Shown here piece by piece: positions 25,912-35,231 of a stretch of DNA of 64,000 nt. Every line of letters starts with the position of its first letter. Position 1 is the stretch's first letter. Position numbers and translations under genes: made by a program. Source of the DNA: JAXLWB01 sp046328715 (GTDB lineage: Bacteria; Chloroflexota; Anaerolineae; Caldilineales; Caldilineaceae); the NCBI GenBank assembly GCA_046328715.1, contig JAXLWB010000010.1:173056-237055 (forward strand). The letters run 5' to 3'. The notes beneath the pieces are model-generated. The model had not been told where the DNA came from and did not search any database. It saw only the letters and a list, made by a program, of their open reading frames with translations.

Positions 25912-27513
25912 CTAGGTTTGTTGGTCGCTCCATGGATATTCGATGGTGCCGAAGCACATGCTTCGTTCGTGGCCTTTGCCAAAGGCCGCCACAATATCGC
26001 CTGCTTCAGCCATGTTGACCGCTTGTTGAATGGCCATCGAACGATCGGGAACGATGCGGTACTTTTTCTCTGTGGCGAACTCATGACGCCCGCGGTACTC
26101 TTCACGATTGATTTCATTGAGATCCTCAGTGCGTGGATCTTCCGCTGTGGATCACCGTGGCAAAATTAGCCACAACTGACCGCTCACTCGTCCCATCAGG
26201 CGGCGCTGGCCTCGGTCGCGCAAGCCAGCACAGCCAAAGACGGCAATCAATCGACCGGGTGTGCCATCGGCATGAGTACCTATCAGTGGACGCAAGGTCA
26301 TCAACGCTCGCTCCAGGCTTACGGGCGTGTGAGCAAATCAACAATGGCGAGAAACGGCTGCCCAACATCGATCCGCTCCATCCGTCCGATGACGCCGCCA
26401 AAGTTGCTACCGCCTCAGCGATGACAGTTGGCGCAATGCTCAAGGCCAGGCAAGTTGTGATGGCACAAAGGATATTATAGACGTTGAATTCGCCAATCAA
26501 GGGGCTGGTGACTGCGAATCCTCCTCCCCACCAGTGTACCACAAAACTGGTTTGTCCCACAGCATGTAAACGAGATCTCGGTGGCGATTACATCTGCCTG
26601 AGCATGGATGGCATAGGTTCGCTCGGGAACCCGATAGCCGTGAGCGGCGGTTTCTTCGTCTAACACTGCGCGCAGTGCGCCGTAGCTGCCTTCATCGTCG
26701 GCGTTGAGGACGGCACAGCGTGTTTGCCAAAAGTCGGTTTTGTGATAGTACCCTGGCCGGTCGGCTGGATCGTAGAGCTTGCGGAAGAGCAGTGCCTTGG
26801 CCGCCACATAGGCTTCAGTGTGCCATGATAGTCTAAATGTTCGTGGGTAATATTGGTTACGGCGGCAACGTCAAAATCAATCGCATCGACCCGGCACTGG
26901 TCGAGCCCGTGGCTGGTGCTTTCGACCACGGCGTAACGACAGCCTTCCCGGGTTCATCTGGCTGAGAAAGCGCCGAATCACCGGTGCGTCGGGTGTAGTG
27001 ACATGAAAGCCTGTGTCAGTTTCGGCACCACCAATTCGAGCCCCTACCGTGGTCACAACACCCACTCTGCCATTAGGATGTCGTTCGCCTGACTGGCGGC
27101 AATCAGGATGGCTTCGATTAGGCTGGAGGTGGAGGCTTTGCTGCTGCGCCAGTTACGCCGATAACTGTGAGCTGGCGGCCAGGAAACCCTTCCAATGCGG
27201 CTGCTGCAACTGCTAGCGCGTGACGACTGTTTTCTACCTGGATGTAGGGAATGTGAGAGGGTGGCGCAAGCGTTTGATCAACCAGTTGTGCATACGGACG
27301 GGTTCCGATAATTGCCACTGCTTTCTGCTCGGCTGCTGCGGGAATATAGCGATGCCCGTCGGCGGCCACTCCTGCCACCGCAAAAAAGAGTGAACCTGCC
27401 CTAACCAAACGGCTATCGGCTTCGGTCGAGTCAAATTCAAGCTGTGGATTCAACGTATGTTGCACTTCTGCTTCTGGTAGATAAGAGAGAAGGGTAGTAA
27501 GTAGCATAAACAA
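25912..27513 (-). pseudogene. murE: Decayed murE (UDP-MurNAc-tripeptide synthetase)
   Basis: Pieces of one Mur ligase appear in order on the minus strand but in shifting frames. The N-terminus has DSRLVRAGSLFFAVAGVAADG. Next come RVGVVTTVGARIGG and TTPDAPVIRRFLSQM, VESTSHGLDQCRVDAIDFD with TNITHEHLDYHG, AAKALLFRKLYDPADR and NADDEGSYGALRAVL, TSPLIGEFNVYNIL, and VFGCAGLRDRGQRRLMGR. The end has EDPRTEDLNEINREEYRGRH and FGKGHERSMCFG, stopping at 25912-25914. At least five frameshifts occur. The ATP-binding loop, normally G-T-x-G-K-T, reads GAAAK followed by a frame change, so decay includes substitutions as well. A working copy must exist elsewhere if this is a true pseudogene. Confidence 0.85.
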
Positions 27514-27527
27514 AGTTGAAAAGGGTC

Positions 27528-27570
27528 AGCGTGGCAAAGTGGCAGAAATACTCTGCTACTTTGCCACGCT
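27528..27570. repeat. Inverted repeat, GGCAAAG family
   Basis: 19-base arms (27528-27546 and 27552-27570) pair at 18 of 19 positions with a 5-base loop. It lies between the beta-propeller gene (stop at 27575) and the murE remnant. The vocabulary is shared with 35600-35671 and 36672-36735. Confidence 0.8.
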
Positions 27571-27574
27571 TCCT

Positions 27575-29341
27575 TCATATATCCAATGGCCCTCGGACAA
27601 TTGCCCAACCGGCACTGATGACGACTAATGCGAGCAGCAAACTCATGCCTAGAAAGAGCGGCGGCAAATTCTGGCGTACCACTTGTACCACATCAATCGG
27701 TGTAGGACTCGGCGTCGGTGTTGGCGTCACAGTTGGAGTGGCACTGGCTGTGGGTGTTGTGGTGGCAGTGGAGGTTGGACTGGCCGTGACCGTTGGGCTT
27801 TCGGTTGGAGTCGGTGGCGGCGGTGTAGCGCTTGGTGTATCGGTTGGTGGCAGCGGAGTTGGCGAGGGTAAGGCCAACTCGTTGCTAATCGCTGCGCTGC
27901 CGCTAAGCGGCTCGGTTGCAGTGAGTGAATTGGTTGTTGTCAGACCCGCTGTTGTGCTCAACGATTCGGTTACGCTCAAACTTGTAGTTTCGGTCAGCGG
28001 CACGGTATTGGTCACTGCTTCGGGCAAGGTAATCGCCAAGGGTGTCGGTGACTCGGTGGACGTGTTGGTGGCTGTGGCCGATGGCACAGGCGTCTCTGTA
28101 CTAGTTGGCGTTTGCGTATTCGTTGGTGACGGCGTTTCTGTCGGCGATGGTGTGTCAGTAAAGGTAGGCGTAAAGGTCTGCGTTGGCGTTTCGGTCGGTG
28201 TATTGGTTGGGGTGGCTGTATCCGTTGGCGTCGGCGTATCGGTTGGCGTGGGTGTCAGTGTTGGTGTCGGTGTGGCAGTGGCCAAGGCTGCTTTGACATC
28301 CAATGCGGGCATATTCGCAACTGGATAAAAAGTAACTCCTTCATCGTCGCTACGCAACACCCAATCGTTTTGTGTTCCTGCATAAACCGTGCGGGGCGCT
28401 TTGGCAGTATTGGCCAGGGCAAAGCTGACATTGCCATAGGGCGCACCATTCAGGGTAGATTGTTGCCAACTCTCGCCAGCCCCCACCCACAGACCAATAT
28501 CGGTCGCTGCGACCAATAAGCGACCCGTCCATACGACATCGTAGACGACCGTATTGGGGAAATTCTCCAGGCGAGTCCAATTGTTGCCATCGGTCGAGCT
28601 GTACAAGCCATTGCCTGTACCAGCGATGATTGTATCTTGCGTCGTGGTCAGGCTAAAGACAATGATGCCAGGGGGAAAGGAAAGCTGCTGCCAGACATTG
28701 GTGCCAAAGGGCAGACGATACATACCAGCATGGGTTCCCGCGTAAAGATCATCGCCAAACCTGACCAGTTCGCGGACGCGCCGCCCTTCGCCCACCAGTC
28801 CTGCATCCAGCTTTTCCCAGGTTGTACCGCCGTCCGTGCTGCGCAACACACCGTCAAAGCGGGTACAGGCCCAGAAGACGGTCTTGCGTCCTTCCACAGT
28901 TGCATATAGTTCACCAACAGCGCTGGTTTCGCTGAGAAGAAGGCGAAATTCAGGCACTTCTGTCCAAGTGATACCGCCGTCGCTGGTGCGGAAGAGCAAT
29001 CCAACGCCGCCATCACCTGCCAAGGCTATCTGGGGATTTTGCGGGTCATAGGCCAACCCTGCCAAGCTAATATTCTCAGCCAGCCCGCTTTCTGCCGCCG
29101 TCCAAGAGACACCACCGTCGGCGCTACGAAAGACGGTAGGGCGATCTGGCGCGTTGAGCGTGCCTGCCAGGATTTTGTCTGGTGCTCCTGGTGCCACGGC
29201 CACGCTGATCGCCGCATTGCGCGTAGGAACCACTCCCTGACCTGAAACCAGCGATGGGAAAAGTAACAGACTCAAGATGGAAAGCAGTAGTATGCCGTAA
29301 GAACGAACAGACACGCGAATGGCAATCTCCCTCACTGCCAC
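27575..29341 (-). CDS. Surface BNR/sortilin-type beta-propeller protein with Thr/Pro stalk
   Basis: 588 residues. A signal peptide (GILLLSILSLLLFPSLVSGQG) is followed by ~300 residues of propeller blades with repeated Asp-box-like units: FRSADGGVSWTAAESGL, FRTSDGGITWTEV, LRSTDGGTTWEKLDAGL, YSSTDGNNWTRLENF, LRSDDEGVTFYP. A long Thr/Pro/Ser-rich stalk (~residues 335-545) follows, rich in TPTPT-type repeats. One membrane span near the C-terminus (LFLGMSLLLALVVISAGWAIV) anchors it, leaving a short tail. It is probably a cell-surface protein; the ligand is unknown. Propellers of this type may bind sugars or act as sialidase-like scaffolds, but no catalytic set is visible. Confidence 0.8.
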   Translation of the reverse strand: MAVREIAIRVSVRSYGILLLSILSLLLFPSLVSGQGVVPTRNAAISVAVAPGAPDKILAGTLNAPDRPTVFRSADGGVSWTAAESGLAENISLAGLAYDPQNPQIALAGDGGVGLLFRTSDGGITWTEVPEFRLLLSETSAVGELYATVEGRKTVFWACTRFDGVLRSTDGGTTWEKLDAGLVGEGRRVRELVRFGDDLYAGTHAGMYRLPFGTNVWQQLSFPPGIIVFSLTTTQDTIIAGTGNGLYSSTDGNNWTRLENFPNTVVYDVVWTGRLLVAATDIGLWVGAGESWQQSTLNGAPYGNVSFALANTAKAPRTVYAGTQNDWVLRSDDEGVTFYPVANMPALDVKAALATATPTPTLTPTPTDTPTPTDTATPTNTPTETPTQTFTPTFTDTPSPTETPSPTNTQTPTSTETPVPSATATNTSTESPTPLAITLPEAVTNTVPLTETTSLSVTESLSTTAGLTTTNSLTATEPLSGSAAISNELALPSPTPLPPTDTPSATPPPPTPTESPTVTASPTSTATTTPTASATPTVTPTPTPSPTPIDVVQVVRQNLPPLFLGMSLLLALVVISAGWAIVRGPLDI

Positions 29342-29393
29342 AAGTATAGTAGTGATTCGGCAATTTCAGAAAAATGCAACATGATAACAAGAC

Positions 29394-29425
29394 AAAAAAA
29401 CCGGTTCCTCAAGGGAACCGGTTTT
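29394..29425 (-). terminator. Rho-independent terminator of the minus-strand nuo cluster
   Basis: A perfect stem of at least 10 bp (AACCGGTTCC, 29399-29408, with 29414-29423) has a 5-base loop and is followed on the minus strand by seven T residues (29400-29394). It lies 23 bases beyond the nuoN stop. Confidence 0.85.
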
Positions 29426-29447
29426 GGATGATCAGCTTTACTCTCTA

Positions 29448-30953
29448 TTACTGAACCAACGTCAGCAACTGTTGCGAGGCATCATTTGCCCACTCGATCA
29501 CCTTGGGCGGGTAGAGGCCAATCCAGAGCGTTGCTACCAGGCAGATGACCACCACAATCTGGATGGGCAGAGGAATGGCGATGGTTTTGGCTTCAGCTTG
29601 CTCACCAAAGAACATGGAACGTACTACGTTGAGGTAGTAATAGGCTGCCACGCCTGCGTTGACCAAGGCCAGAAAGGCCAACCAGTAGAATTGATGCTGG
29701 ATGGCGGCACCGAAGACGAAGAACTTGCCCATAAAGCCACCGGTCAGCGGAATGCCAGTGAGGCTGAGCATGAAGATAAACATCGACCAAGCCAGCGCCG
29801 GTGATCGTTGCGCCAGATTGTTGAAGGAGCTAACTTCAGAATTCCCTTCTGCTTCCTCAATTGCCATCACCACGAGGAAGGCTCCGACATTGGTGAAGAG
29901 ATAAGCAAAGAGATAGATCAGCACGCCGTTGAGTCCGTTCATGCTCAAGCTCTTGAGGTCGGCGACCTGTTGGCTGGAGACGATAGCAACCAGGCCCATT
30001 AGGATGTAGCCGGCTTGGGCAATCGAACTATAGGCCAACATACGCTTGACACTGGTCTGGCGCAAGGCAACCAGATTACCAATGCTCATGGTGACAATGC
30101 TCAAGCCTGCCAAGACAGGAATCCAGTCCACGCGGTAGGTGCCCAGGCCCACCAGCAAGACACGAGCCATCACCGCAAAGCCAGTTGCCTTAGAGACTGT
30201 GGAGAGATAGGCCGTGATCGGTGTCGGTGCGCCATCGTAGGTGTCCGGTGCCCATTGATGGAAAGGGGCCAAACTTGTCTTGAAGCCCAAACCTACCAAG
30301 GTTAATACAGTAGCTGGCATCACAATGGGATGAAGAGCGGCATTGCTGGCAAAAGCCTGCCCAATTTCGCTCAAACTCAGTGAACTGGCTGCGCCGTAGA
30401 TCAGACTCATACCGTAGAGCATGATCGAAGAGGCAATCGAACCAAAGAGGAAATATTTGATACCCGCTTCGGAACTGCGCAAATCATCACGAACAAAGCC
30501 CACCAACAGATAGCTGGTGATCGAAAGAAACTCAATGGCCAGGAAGATCAAGATTAGGTTGTTGGCACTCACAGCCAGGCTCATGGCCAGGGTGACAAAC
30601 AGGTAGAGTGTCCAAAATTCGCCGCGCCCAGCAATGCGTCGATTCATATACGAGCCACCTGCCACAGCTACCAACGTCATTCCAACCAAGATCGTTAACT
30701 TTGCAAAGGTGGCAAAAGGGTCAATCGAAACCAAGACCAGCGCAACACGCTCTTGAATGCCAATCTGGAAGATGACACCGATCAGAGCCGCTAACAGGAA
30801 CAAAATCGAGATTGCCATGTAGCTGGCGCCCGAATCTTCTTCATCACCTATAAAGGTGTCGAACAGTAGGATCAATAGCCCTCCCACCATGAGAAGAATC
30901 TCTGGTAAGATCGAGCCAAGTGAACCTACTGAAATTGGATTCACAGTTTCCAA
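29448..30953 (-). CDS. nuoN: NADH-quinone oxidoreductase subunit N (second set)
   Basis: A 501-residue antiporter-like membrane subunit of complex I. About 14 membrane segments run the length of the protein. Family features are VGFVRDDLRSSEAGIKYFLFGSIASS, the lysine-bearing LVGLGFKTSLAPFHQWAPDTYDGAPTP stretch (discontinuous helix region), and KRMLAYSSIAQAGYILMG. A TTG start at 30953 was accepted because AAGGAGG lies 6 bases upstream. Last gene of the minus cluster, followed by a strong terminator. It is clearly distinct in sequence from the plus-cluster NuoN, so not a recent copy. Confidence 0.9.
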   Translation of the reverse strand: METVNPISVGSLGSILPEILLMVGGLLILLFDTFIGDEEDSGASYMAISILFLLAALIGVIFQIGIQERVALVLVSIDPFATFAKLTILVGMTLVAVAGGSYMNRRIAGRGEFWTLYLFVTLAMSLAVSANNLILIFLAIEFLSITSYLLVGFVRDDLRSSEAGIKYFLFGSIASSIMLYGMSLIYGAASSLSLSEIGQAFASNAALHPIVMPATVLTLVGLGFKTSLAPFHQWAPDTYDGAPTPITAYLSTVSKATGFAVMARVLLVGLGTYRVDWIPVLAGLSIVTMSIGNLVALRQTSVKRMLAYSSIAQAGYILMGLVAIVSSQQVADLKSLSMNGLNGVLIYLFAYLFTNVGAFLVVMAIEEAEGNSEVSSFNNLAQRSPALAWSMFIFMLSLTGIPLTGGFMGKFFVFGAAIQHQFYWLAFLALVNAGVAAYYYLNVVRSMFFGEQAEAKTIAIPLPIQIVVVICLVATLWIGLYPPKVIEWANDASQQLLTLVQ

Positions 30954-30964
30954 ACGAAACCTCC

Positions 30965-31045
30965 TTAATGGTTAATGGTGAATGGTTAACTGCTAAAAGT
31001 TAATGACTACATCAACCCATAACTGTTAACCACTGACCATTTACT
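30965..31045. repeat. Word-repeat inverted element, TTAATGG family (nuoM/nuoN junction)
   Basis: The left run (30965-30992) has words TTAATGG, TTAATGG and TGAATGG. The right run (31021-31045) has TTAACCA and CTGACCA type words and overlaps the nuoM stop codon on the minus strand. The arms pair imperfectly; the best core is TGGTTAAC with GTTAACCA. The same family occurs at 38013-38058, 39451-39546 and 47273-47349. Confidence 0.7.
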
Positions 31046-32654
31046 AGCCACCGAGTGCAACCTTGATCTGCTCCAGCAATGTCAATGCGTTGCCATTGAA
31101 GTAGTTCAGGATAAAGGTTGGGTAGACACCAAGCACAAACATGCCGATGATCAAGGGCCACAGCGTGATCTTTTCAAAGGCGACCATATCGGTTGGACCA
31201 TCTGCATCGCGGCCATCGACCGTGGTCCAGTGGTGCAGTTTGTGCGGGTCATATTCGCCCAAGAAGACATTCTGAATGATACGCCACAGAATGTAGACGG
31301 CAGTCATCACAATGCCAATTGTGCCAAAGGCTGCCCAAACTGGAACGATGTGGAAGGCACCTCGGAAGGTAAAGAACTCTGCCCAGAAGCCAGCCAGACC
31401 CGGTAAGCCCAAGCTCGCAAAGCCAGCCGTGAGCATAAAGGCGTAGTAGTAAGGGGTACGCGTGCTCAGACCACCAAACATACCTAATTCACGGGTGTGG
31501 GCTCGTTCGTACACGACACCCACCAAAAGGAAGAGCGCCCCGGTGATGATGCCGTGGTTGAACATCTGCAACGTGGCCCCATTGATTGCCATGGTTGCGC
31601 TGTCAAGCATACCCGGTTCGGCAAGGCGAAGTCCACCCTCTGCGGTCTTGCCCATAGCGTAGGCTGCGGCACCGATACCCAACATCACATATCCCATGTG
31701 GCTGACCGAACTATAAGCGATCAAGCGCTTTAAGTCGCTTTGTGCCACACAGACGAAGGCGCCGTAGACAATGGCGATCACCCCAAAGGCTACAACCCAC
31801 AGTGACCAGTAGGCGCTGGCTTCGGGATAGGTAGGCAGGATAATGCGTAGGAAGCCATAGGCACCGAGCTTTAGCAACACACCAGCTAGAATCACGCTAC
31901 CAGCAGTCGGTGCTTCGGTATGGGCATCGGGTAACCAGGTGTGGAAGGGAAAGCTTGGCACCTTGAAGGCAAAGCCTAGGAATAAACCCCAGAAGATCAA
32001 GCTGGTAATAAAGTGGCGGTCGCCAGCGTTGGCAACATCCATGAAGGGTTTCAGCTTGGCTGCTTCGATGATGTCAAAGGTGTTAGTAGCAAAGTAAGTG
32101 GCCAGAATTGCCAGCAACATCGCAACCGAGCCGACCAACGTGTAGATAAAGAACTTGATCGAAGCGTAGTTGCGTCCTTTGCCACCCCAGATTCCGATAA
32201 GCAAATACATCGGCACCAGGCTGATTTCCCAGAAGAGGTAGAAGAGCACATAATCGAGCGCCATAAAAACGCCCAACATGCTCAACTCCAGCAAATGGAA
32301 GAGAATGAAATACTCTTTGACACGGGTGCGAATCGTCCCGGCACTGTAGTAAAAGCTCAGCGTGGAAAGCAGCGTGGTCAAGAAAATCATTGGCACACTC
32401 AAACCATCGACTCCCAGATGGAAGCTGGCATGGAGCGATTCGATCCACGTTTTGTTGACACTAAACTGCATGCCGCCCACCGTCCAGTCGTAGGCAGCCA
32501 TCAAATAGATGCTCATGCCCAAGGGAAGCAAACTAGCCAGGATCGATCCCCATTTGATCAATCGTTCATTTGTACCGAAAATCAATGCCAAAAGTGCTGC
32601 CACCAATGGCGAAAAGAGGATAATCGGCAATACAATTCCGTTCAAGGATTCCAT
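31044..32654 (-). CDS. nuoM: NADH-quinone oxidoreductase subunit M (second set)
   Basis: A 536-residue antiporter-like subunit with about 14 membrane segments. Motifs are HLGVDGLSVPMIFLTTLLS, FYLFWEISLVPMYLLIGIWGG (Glu of the proton path), FKVPSFPFHTWLPDAHTEAPT (conserved Lys), KRLIAYSSVSHMGYVMLG and NHGIITGALFLLVG. It pumps protons with NuoL and NuoN. GGAGG just upstream supports the ATG at 32654. Confidence 0.93.
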   Translation of the reverse strand: MESLNGIVLPIILFSPLVAALLALIFGTNERLIKWGSILASLLPLGMSIYLMAAYDWTVGGMQFSVNKTWIESLHASFHLGVDGLSVPMIFLTTLLSTLSFYYSAGTIRTRVKEYFILFHLLELSMLGVFMALDYVLFYLFWEISLVPMYLLIGIWGGKGRNYASIKFFIYTLVGSVAMLLAILATYFATNTFDIIEAAKLKPFMDVANAGDRHFITSLIFWGLFLGFAFKVPSFPFHTWLPDAHTEAPTAGSVILAGVLLKLGAYGFLRIILPTYPEASAYWSLWVVAFGVIAIVYGAFVCVAQSDLKRLIAYSSVSHMGYVMLGIGAAAYAMGKTAEGGLRLAEPGMLDSATMAINGATLQMFNHGIITGALFLLVGVVYERAHTRELGMFGGLSTRTPYYYAFMLTAGFASLGLPGLAGFWAEFFTFRGAFHIVPVWAAFGTIGIVMTAVYILWRIIQNVFLGEYDPHKLHHWTTVDGRDADGPTDMVAFEKITLWPLIIGMFVLGVYPTFILNYFNGNALTLLEQIKVALGG

Positions 32655-32816
32655 GAACTTTCCTCCGCAGAATTTGTTAAATCTATGGTGTCTGTATCAA
32701 AACAGGCACAAAAGAGTAAAACTTTATAAAAATTCCTGTAGATGGTACTGGTAATTGAATATTACCTATCACCAGTTGTCATTCTAAAGGCAAGCGAATT
32801 GACTAGGTTTCCGAAA
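32655..32816. other. nuoL/nuoM junction with small hairpin
   Basis: The 162-base gap contains a nested inverted repeat at about 32744-32773 (ACTGG, GGTAAT, ATTACC, CCAGT). It lacks the long word runs found at most other junctions of this cluster. Confidence 0.45.
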
Positions 32817-35063
32817 CTACACCAGCGTAAAGATAATCGGCATTGCCTTGAGCAGGAGCCAAACGGTCACCGTGATCGCTGCGACTAACAGATAGACTTG
32901 CACCTGACCATCCTGCGTATTGCGTAGTACTGCGCCAGTGCGACTGGTCACCCATCCAACCAAATTGACAACGCCATCGACTACCAAGCGGTCAAACTCA
33001 GCACTTGCAGTCGAGAGCCAAACACCAATCTTGCCAATCCCATTGACAATTGGGTCAATAACCCAGAAGTCATCGATCCAGTAGAGTACCTTACTCAGCC
33101 AGAGCGCCAAGGCAACGACTGTGCCTTGATAGAATTCATCGACAAAATACTTGCGATGCCACAGCCACCAAATCGGCCCAAGTGCAGTGCGCACTGGGTC
33201 AATTTCGCCCGCTTCGAGCGGTTTTCGCCCATAAACCAGATAGCCCACATAGATGCCACCCAACGCCGCCACAATCGAGAGGATCATCGGCAGAATGTTG
33301 AATGCGTGTTCATGAACATGGACATTTTGGAATTCCAGGTAGGGTGTCAGGAAGCCTTCCAGCCAGTTCATCCCAGGAATTCCAATAAAGCCCAAGATCA
33401 AGGCAAAGGGCGAAATCAGAATCAGCGGCCAGGTCATGCGTGGGTCACTTTCTGGGGCATGGTTTGCCATTTCAGTGCGTGGCTTGCCCAAGAAGGTGAG
33501 ACAGATCTGACGGGTAGTGTAAAAGGCGGTCAGGGTTGCCGACAGGAAAAGCGTCCAGAAGACCAGGGCATGACCATTCCACGCCGAAGCTAGGATCTCA
33601 TCTTTCGACCAGAAGCCTGCGGTGATCAGCGGGAAGCCACTGAGCGCTGCACCACCGATGATAAAAGTGACTGCTGTGCGTGGCATTCGGTTGAAGAGAC
33701 CACCCATGTTGCGCATGTCCTGCGGATCTTCGGGATTGAGTGCGCCGTCGGCTCGTGCGATCAACTTGGGCGCTGGAGCGGGGGCATGACCATGATCGTC
33801 GCCGCCATGCTCATCGTGGCCATGGGCTTCGTGTCCACCTGCATCTCCGTGACCATGTTCGTGAATGTGGTGATGTCCATGTTCGACACCGTGAATCACA
33901 CTACCGGAACCGAGGAAGAGCAACGCCTTGAAGAAGGCGTGCGTGATCAAGTGGAAGAGCGCTGCACCGTAGGCACCAATCCCGATTGCCGCCACCATAT
34001 AGCCTAGTTGGCTGATAGTAGAGTATGCCAGTACACGCTTGATATCCCACTGCGCCACCGCAATCGTCGAAGCAAAGAGGGCGGTAAAGGCACCGATGAA
34101 AGCCACGAACTGCATGGATGCAGGGGCAACTTCCATCGCATGGCTGTAGAGCGGGAACATGCGCACCAGCAAGAAGACACCTGCCGAAACCATTGTTGCT
34201 GCATGGATCATGGCGCTAACCGGTGTCGGGCCTTCCATGGCGTCGGGCAACCAGACGTGCAGCGGGAACTGGGCACTCTTGCCAACCGTGCCGAAGAAGA
34301 TCAAGACTGCGATCAACCCCAGTGCATTGAAAGGCACATCGAAGATGTTGACTGACATCTTGGCAATCGATTCCAGATTTGCGGTCTGGAAGATGTCGTG
34401 GAACATCAAACTGCGGCTTTCACCCCAGCTATAGAGCAACATCATCCCGATCAGCATCACCGCATCGCCGATACGAGTGGTCATGAAGGCTTTGATATTG
34501 GCCGCCATCGCCGATTTCTTCTCGTACCAGAAGCCGATGAGCAAATAGCTGCACAAGCCCATGATCTCCCAGAAGATAAAGAAGGTGATCAGCGAATTGG
34601 AGACAACCAAGCCCAACATACCAACCGCAAAGAGGCTAATGTAGGCCATAAAGCGGCTATAGCGTGGATCTTTGCCCTGCTTGTAAGAGACAGGATACAT
34701 CTCTGGATTGAGATGGCCAGGAAAGGTCATGTAGCCACTGGCGTAGACAAAGATCATCACCAACAAGAAGGAGACCATAAAGAGCATCATGGCGTTGGCT
34801 GGATCGACCTGATAGCCAACCATGATGTTCGTTGCTCCCGTGGGGATGGTGAAAAGTTTGCCTTCTGTCGGATTTTCGCCCAGATGCTGCGTAAAGAAAG
34901 CAGTGAAGGCAATTGGCCAACTAAGCAGCAAAGAGACCACAACGCCGCCAATTGCTGTGAGTGCACTTACGGTTTTATTTTTGTTCAAAAAGAGAACAAT
35001 TGCCAAAAAGGCCAAAAAAGGCGGAATTGGCGTTAACCAGGCCACATCGAAAAATCGTTCCAT
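32817..35063 (-). CDS. nuoL: NadH-quinone oxidoreductase subunit L (second set) with His-rich loop
   Basis: A 748-residue proton-pumping subunit, longer than the plus-cluster copy (635). Motifs are FFIFWEIMGLCSYLLIGFWYEKKSA, FFGTVGKSAQFPLHVWLPDAMEGPTP, HAATMVSAGVFLLVRMFPL, KRVLAYSTISQLGYMVAAIG and ITHAFFKALLFLGSGSVIHG. Directly after this point (~residues 389-430; DNA ~33780-33897) sits an insertion of about 40 residues dominated by His, Gly, Asp and Glu (HEHGHGDAGGHEAHGHDEHG), ending APAPAPK. The aligned site in the plus-cluster NuoL goes straight to the conserved KMGGL-type loop. The insertion faces a membrane side and could bind metal (inference). The C-terminal lateral helix region is kept. 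Confidence 0.92.
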   Translation of the reverse strand: MERFFDVAWLTPIPPFLAFLAIVLFLNKNKTVSALTAIGGVVVSLLLSWPIAFTAFFTQHLGENPTEGKLFTIPTGATNIMVGYQVDPANAMMLFMVSFLLVMIFVYASGYMTFPGHLNPEMYPVSYKQGKDPRYSRFMAYISLFAVGMLGLVVSNSLITFFIFWEIMGLCSYLLIGFWYEKKSAMAANIKAFMTTRIGDAVMLIGMMLLYSWGESRSLMFHDIFQTANLESIAKMSVNIFDVPFNALGLIAVLIFFGTVGKSAQFPLHVWLPDAMEGPTPVSAMIHAATMVSAGVFLLVRMFPLYSHAMEVAPASMQFVAFIGAFTALFASTIAVAQWDIKRVLAYSTISQLGYMVAAIGIGAYGAALFHLITHAFFKALLFLGSGSVIHGVEHGHHHIHEHGHGDAGGHEAHGHDEHGGDDHGHAPAPAPKLIARADGALNPEDPQDMRNMGGLFNRMPRTAVTFIIGGAALSGFPLITAGFWSKDEILASAWNGHALVFWTLFLSATLTAFYTTRQICLTFLGKPRTEMANHAPESDPRMTWPLILISPFALILGFIGIPGMNWLEGFLTPYLEFQNVHVHEHAFNILPMILSIVAALGGIYVGYLVYGRKPLEAGEIDPVRTALGPIWWLWHRKYFVDEFYQGTVVALALWLSKVLYWIDDFWVIDPIVNGIGKIGVWLSTASAEFDRLVVDGVVNLVGWVTSRTGAVLRNTQDGQVQVYLLVAAITVTVWLLLKAMPIIFTLV

Positions 35064-35094
35064 TGGTGGACCCCGTACTTCAAATATTGACTTT

Positions 35095-35231
35095 CATTTA
35101 CCCCACCCTAGCCCTCCCCAAACGAGGGAAGGAACTGTCACGAATCAGATTATGTTTGGTGTACAAAAGAGAATTCATAATCCGTCCCGTCACGATCCCC
35201 TCCCCTACCAGGGGAGGGCTAGGGTGGGGTT
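35095..35231. repeat. Interspersed repeat, copy 3
   Basis: Outer arms (CCCCACCCTAGCCCTCCCC near 35101-35119 and its complement near 35212-35230) pair over 19 bases. Between them lie GGAACTGTCAC, TTTGGTGTACAAAAGA and TCCCGTCACG, the same blocks as in copies 1 and 2 at 22590-22865. The stop codon of the TPR protein gene lies inside the right arm. Confidence 0.75.

Noticed and set aside
27516..28328. A 270-codon plus-strand frame rich in Gly/Val repeats
   Set aside because: It is the antisense shadow of the Thr/Pro-rich stalk of the beta-propeller gene; alternating GV arises from the complement of the TP repeats.
32013..32729. Long plus-strand frames inside minus-strand nuoM and nuoL (also 34398-35036)
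   Set aside because: They are antisense to well-conserved complex I genes, have His/Gln-rich composition typical of shadow frames and lack ribosome sites.
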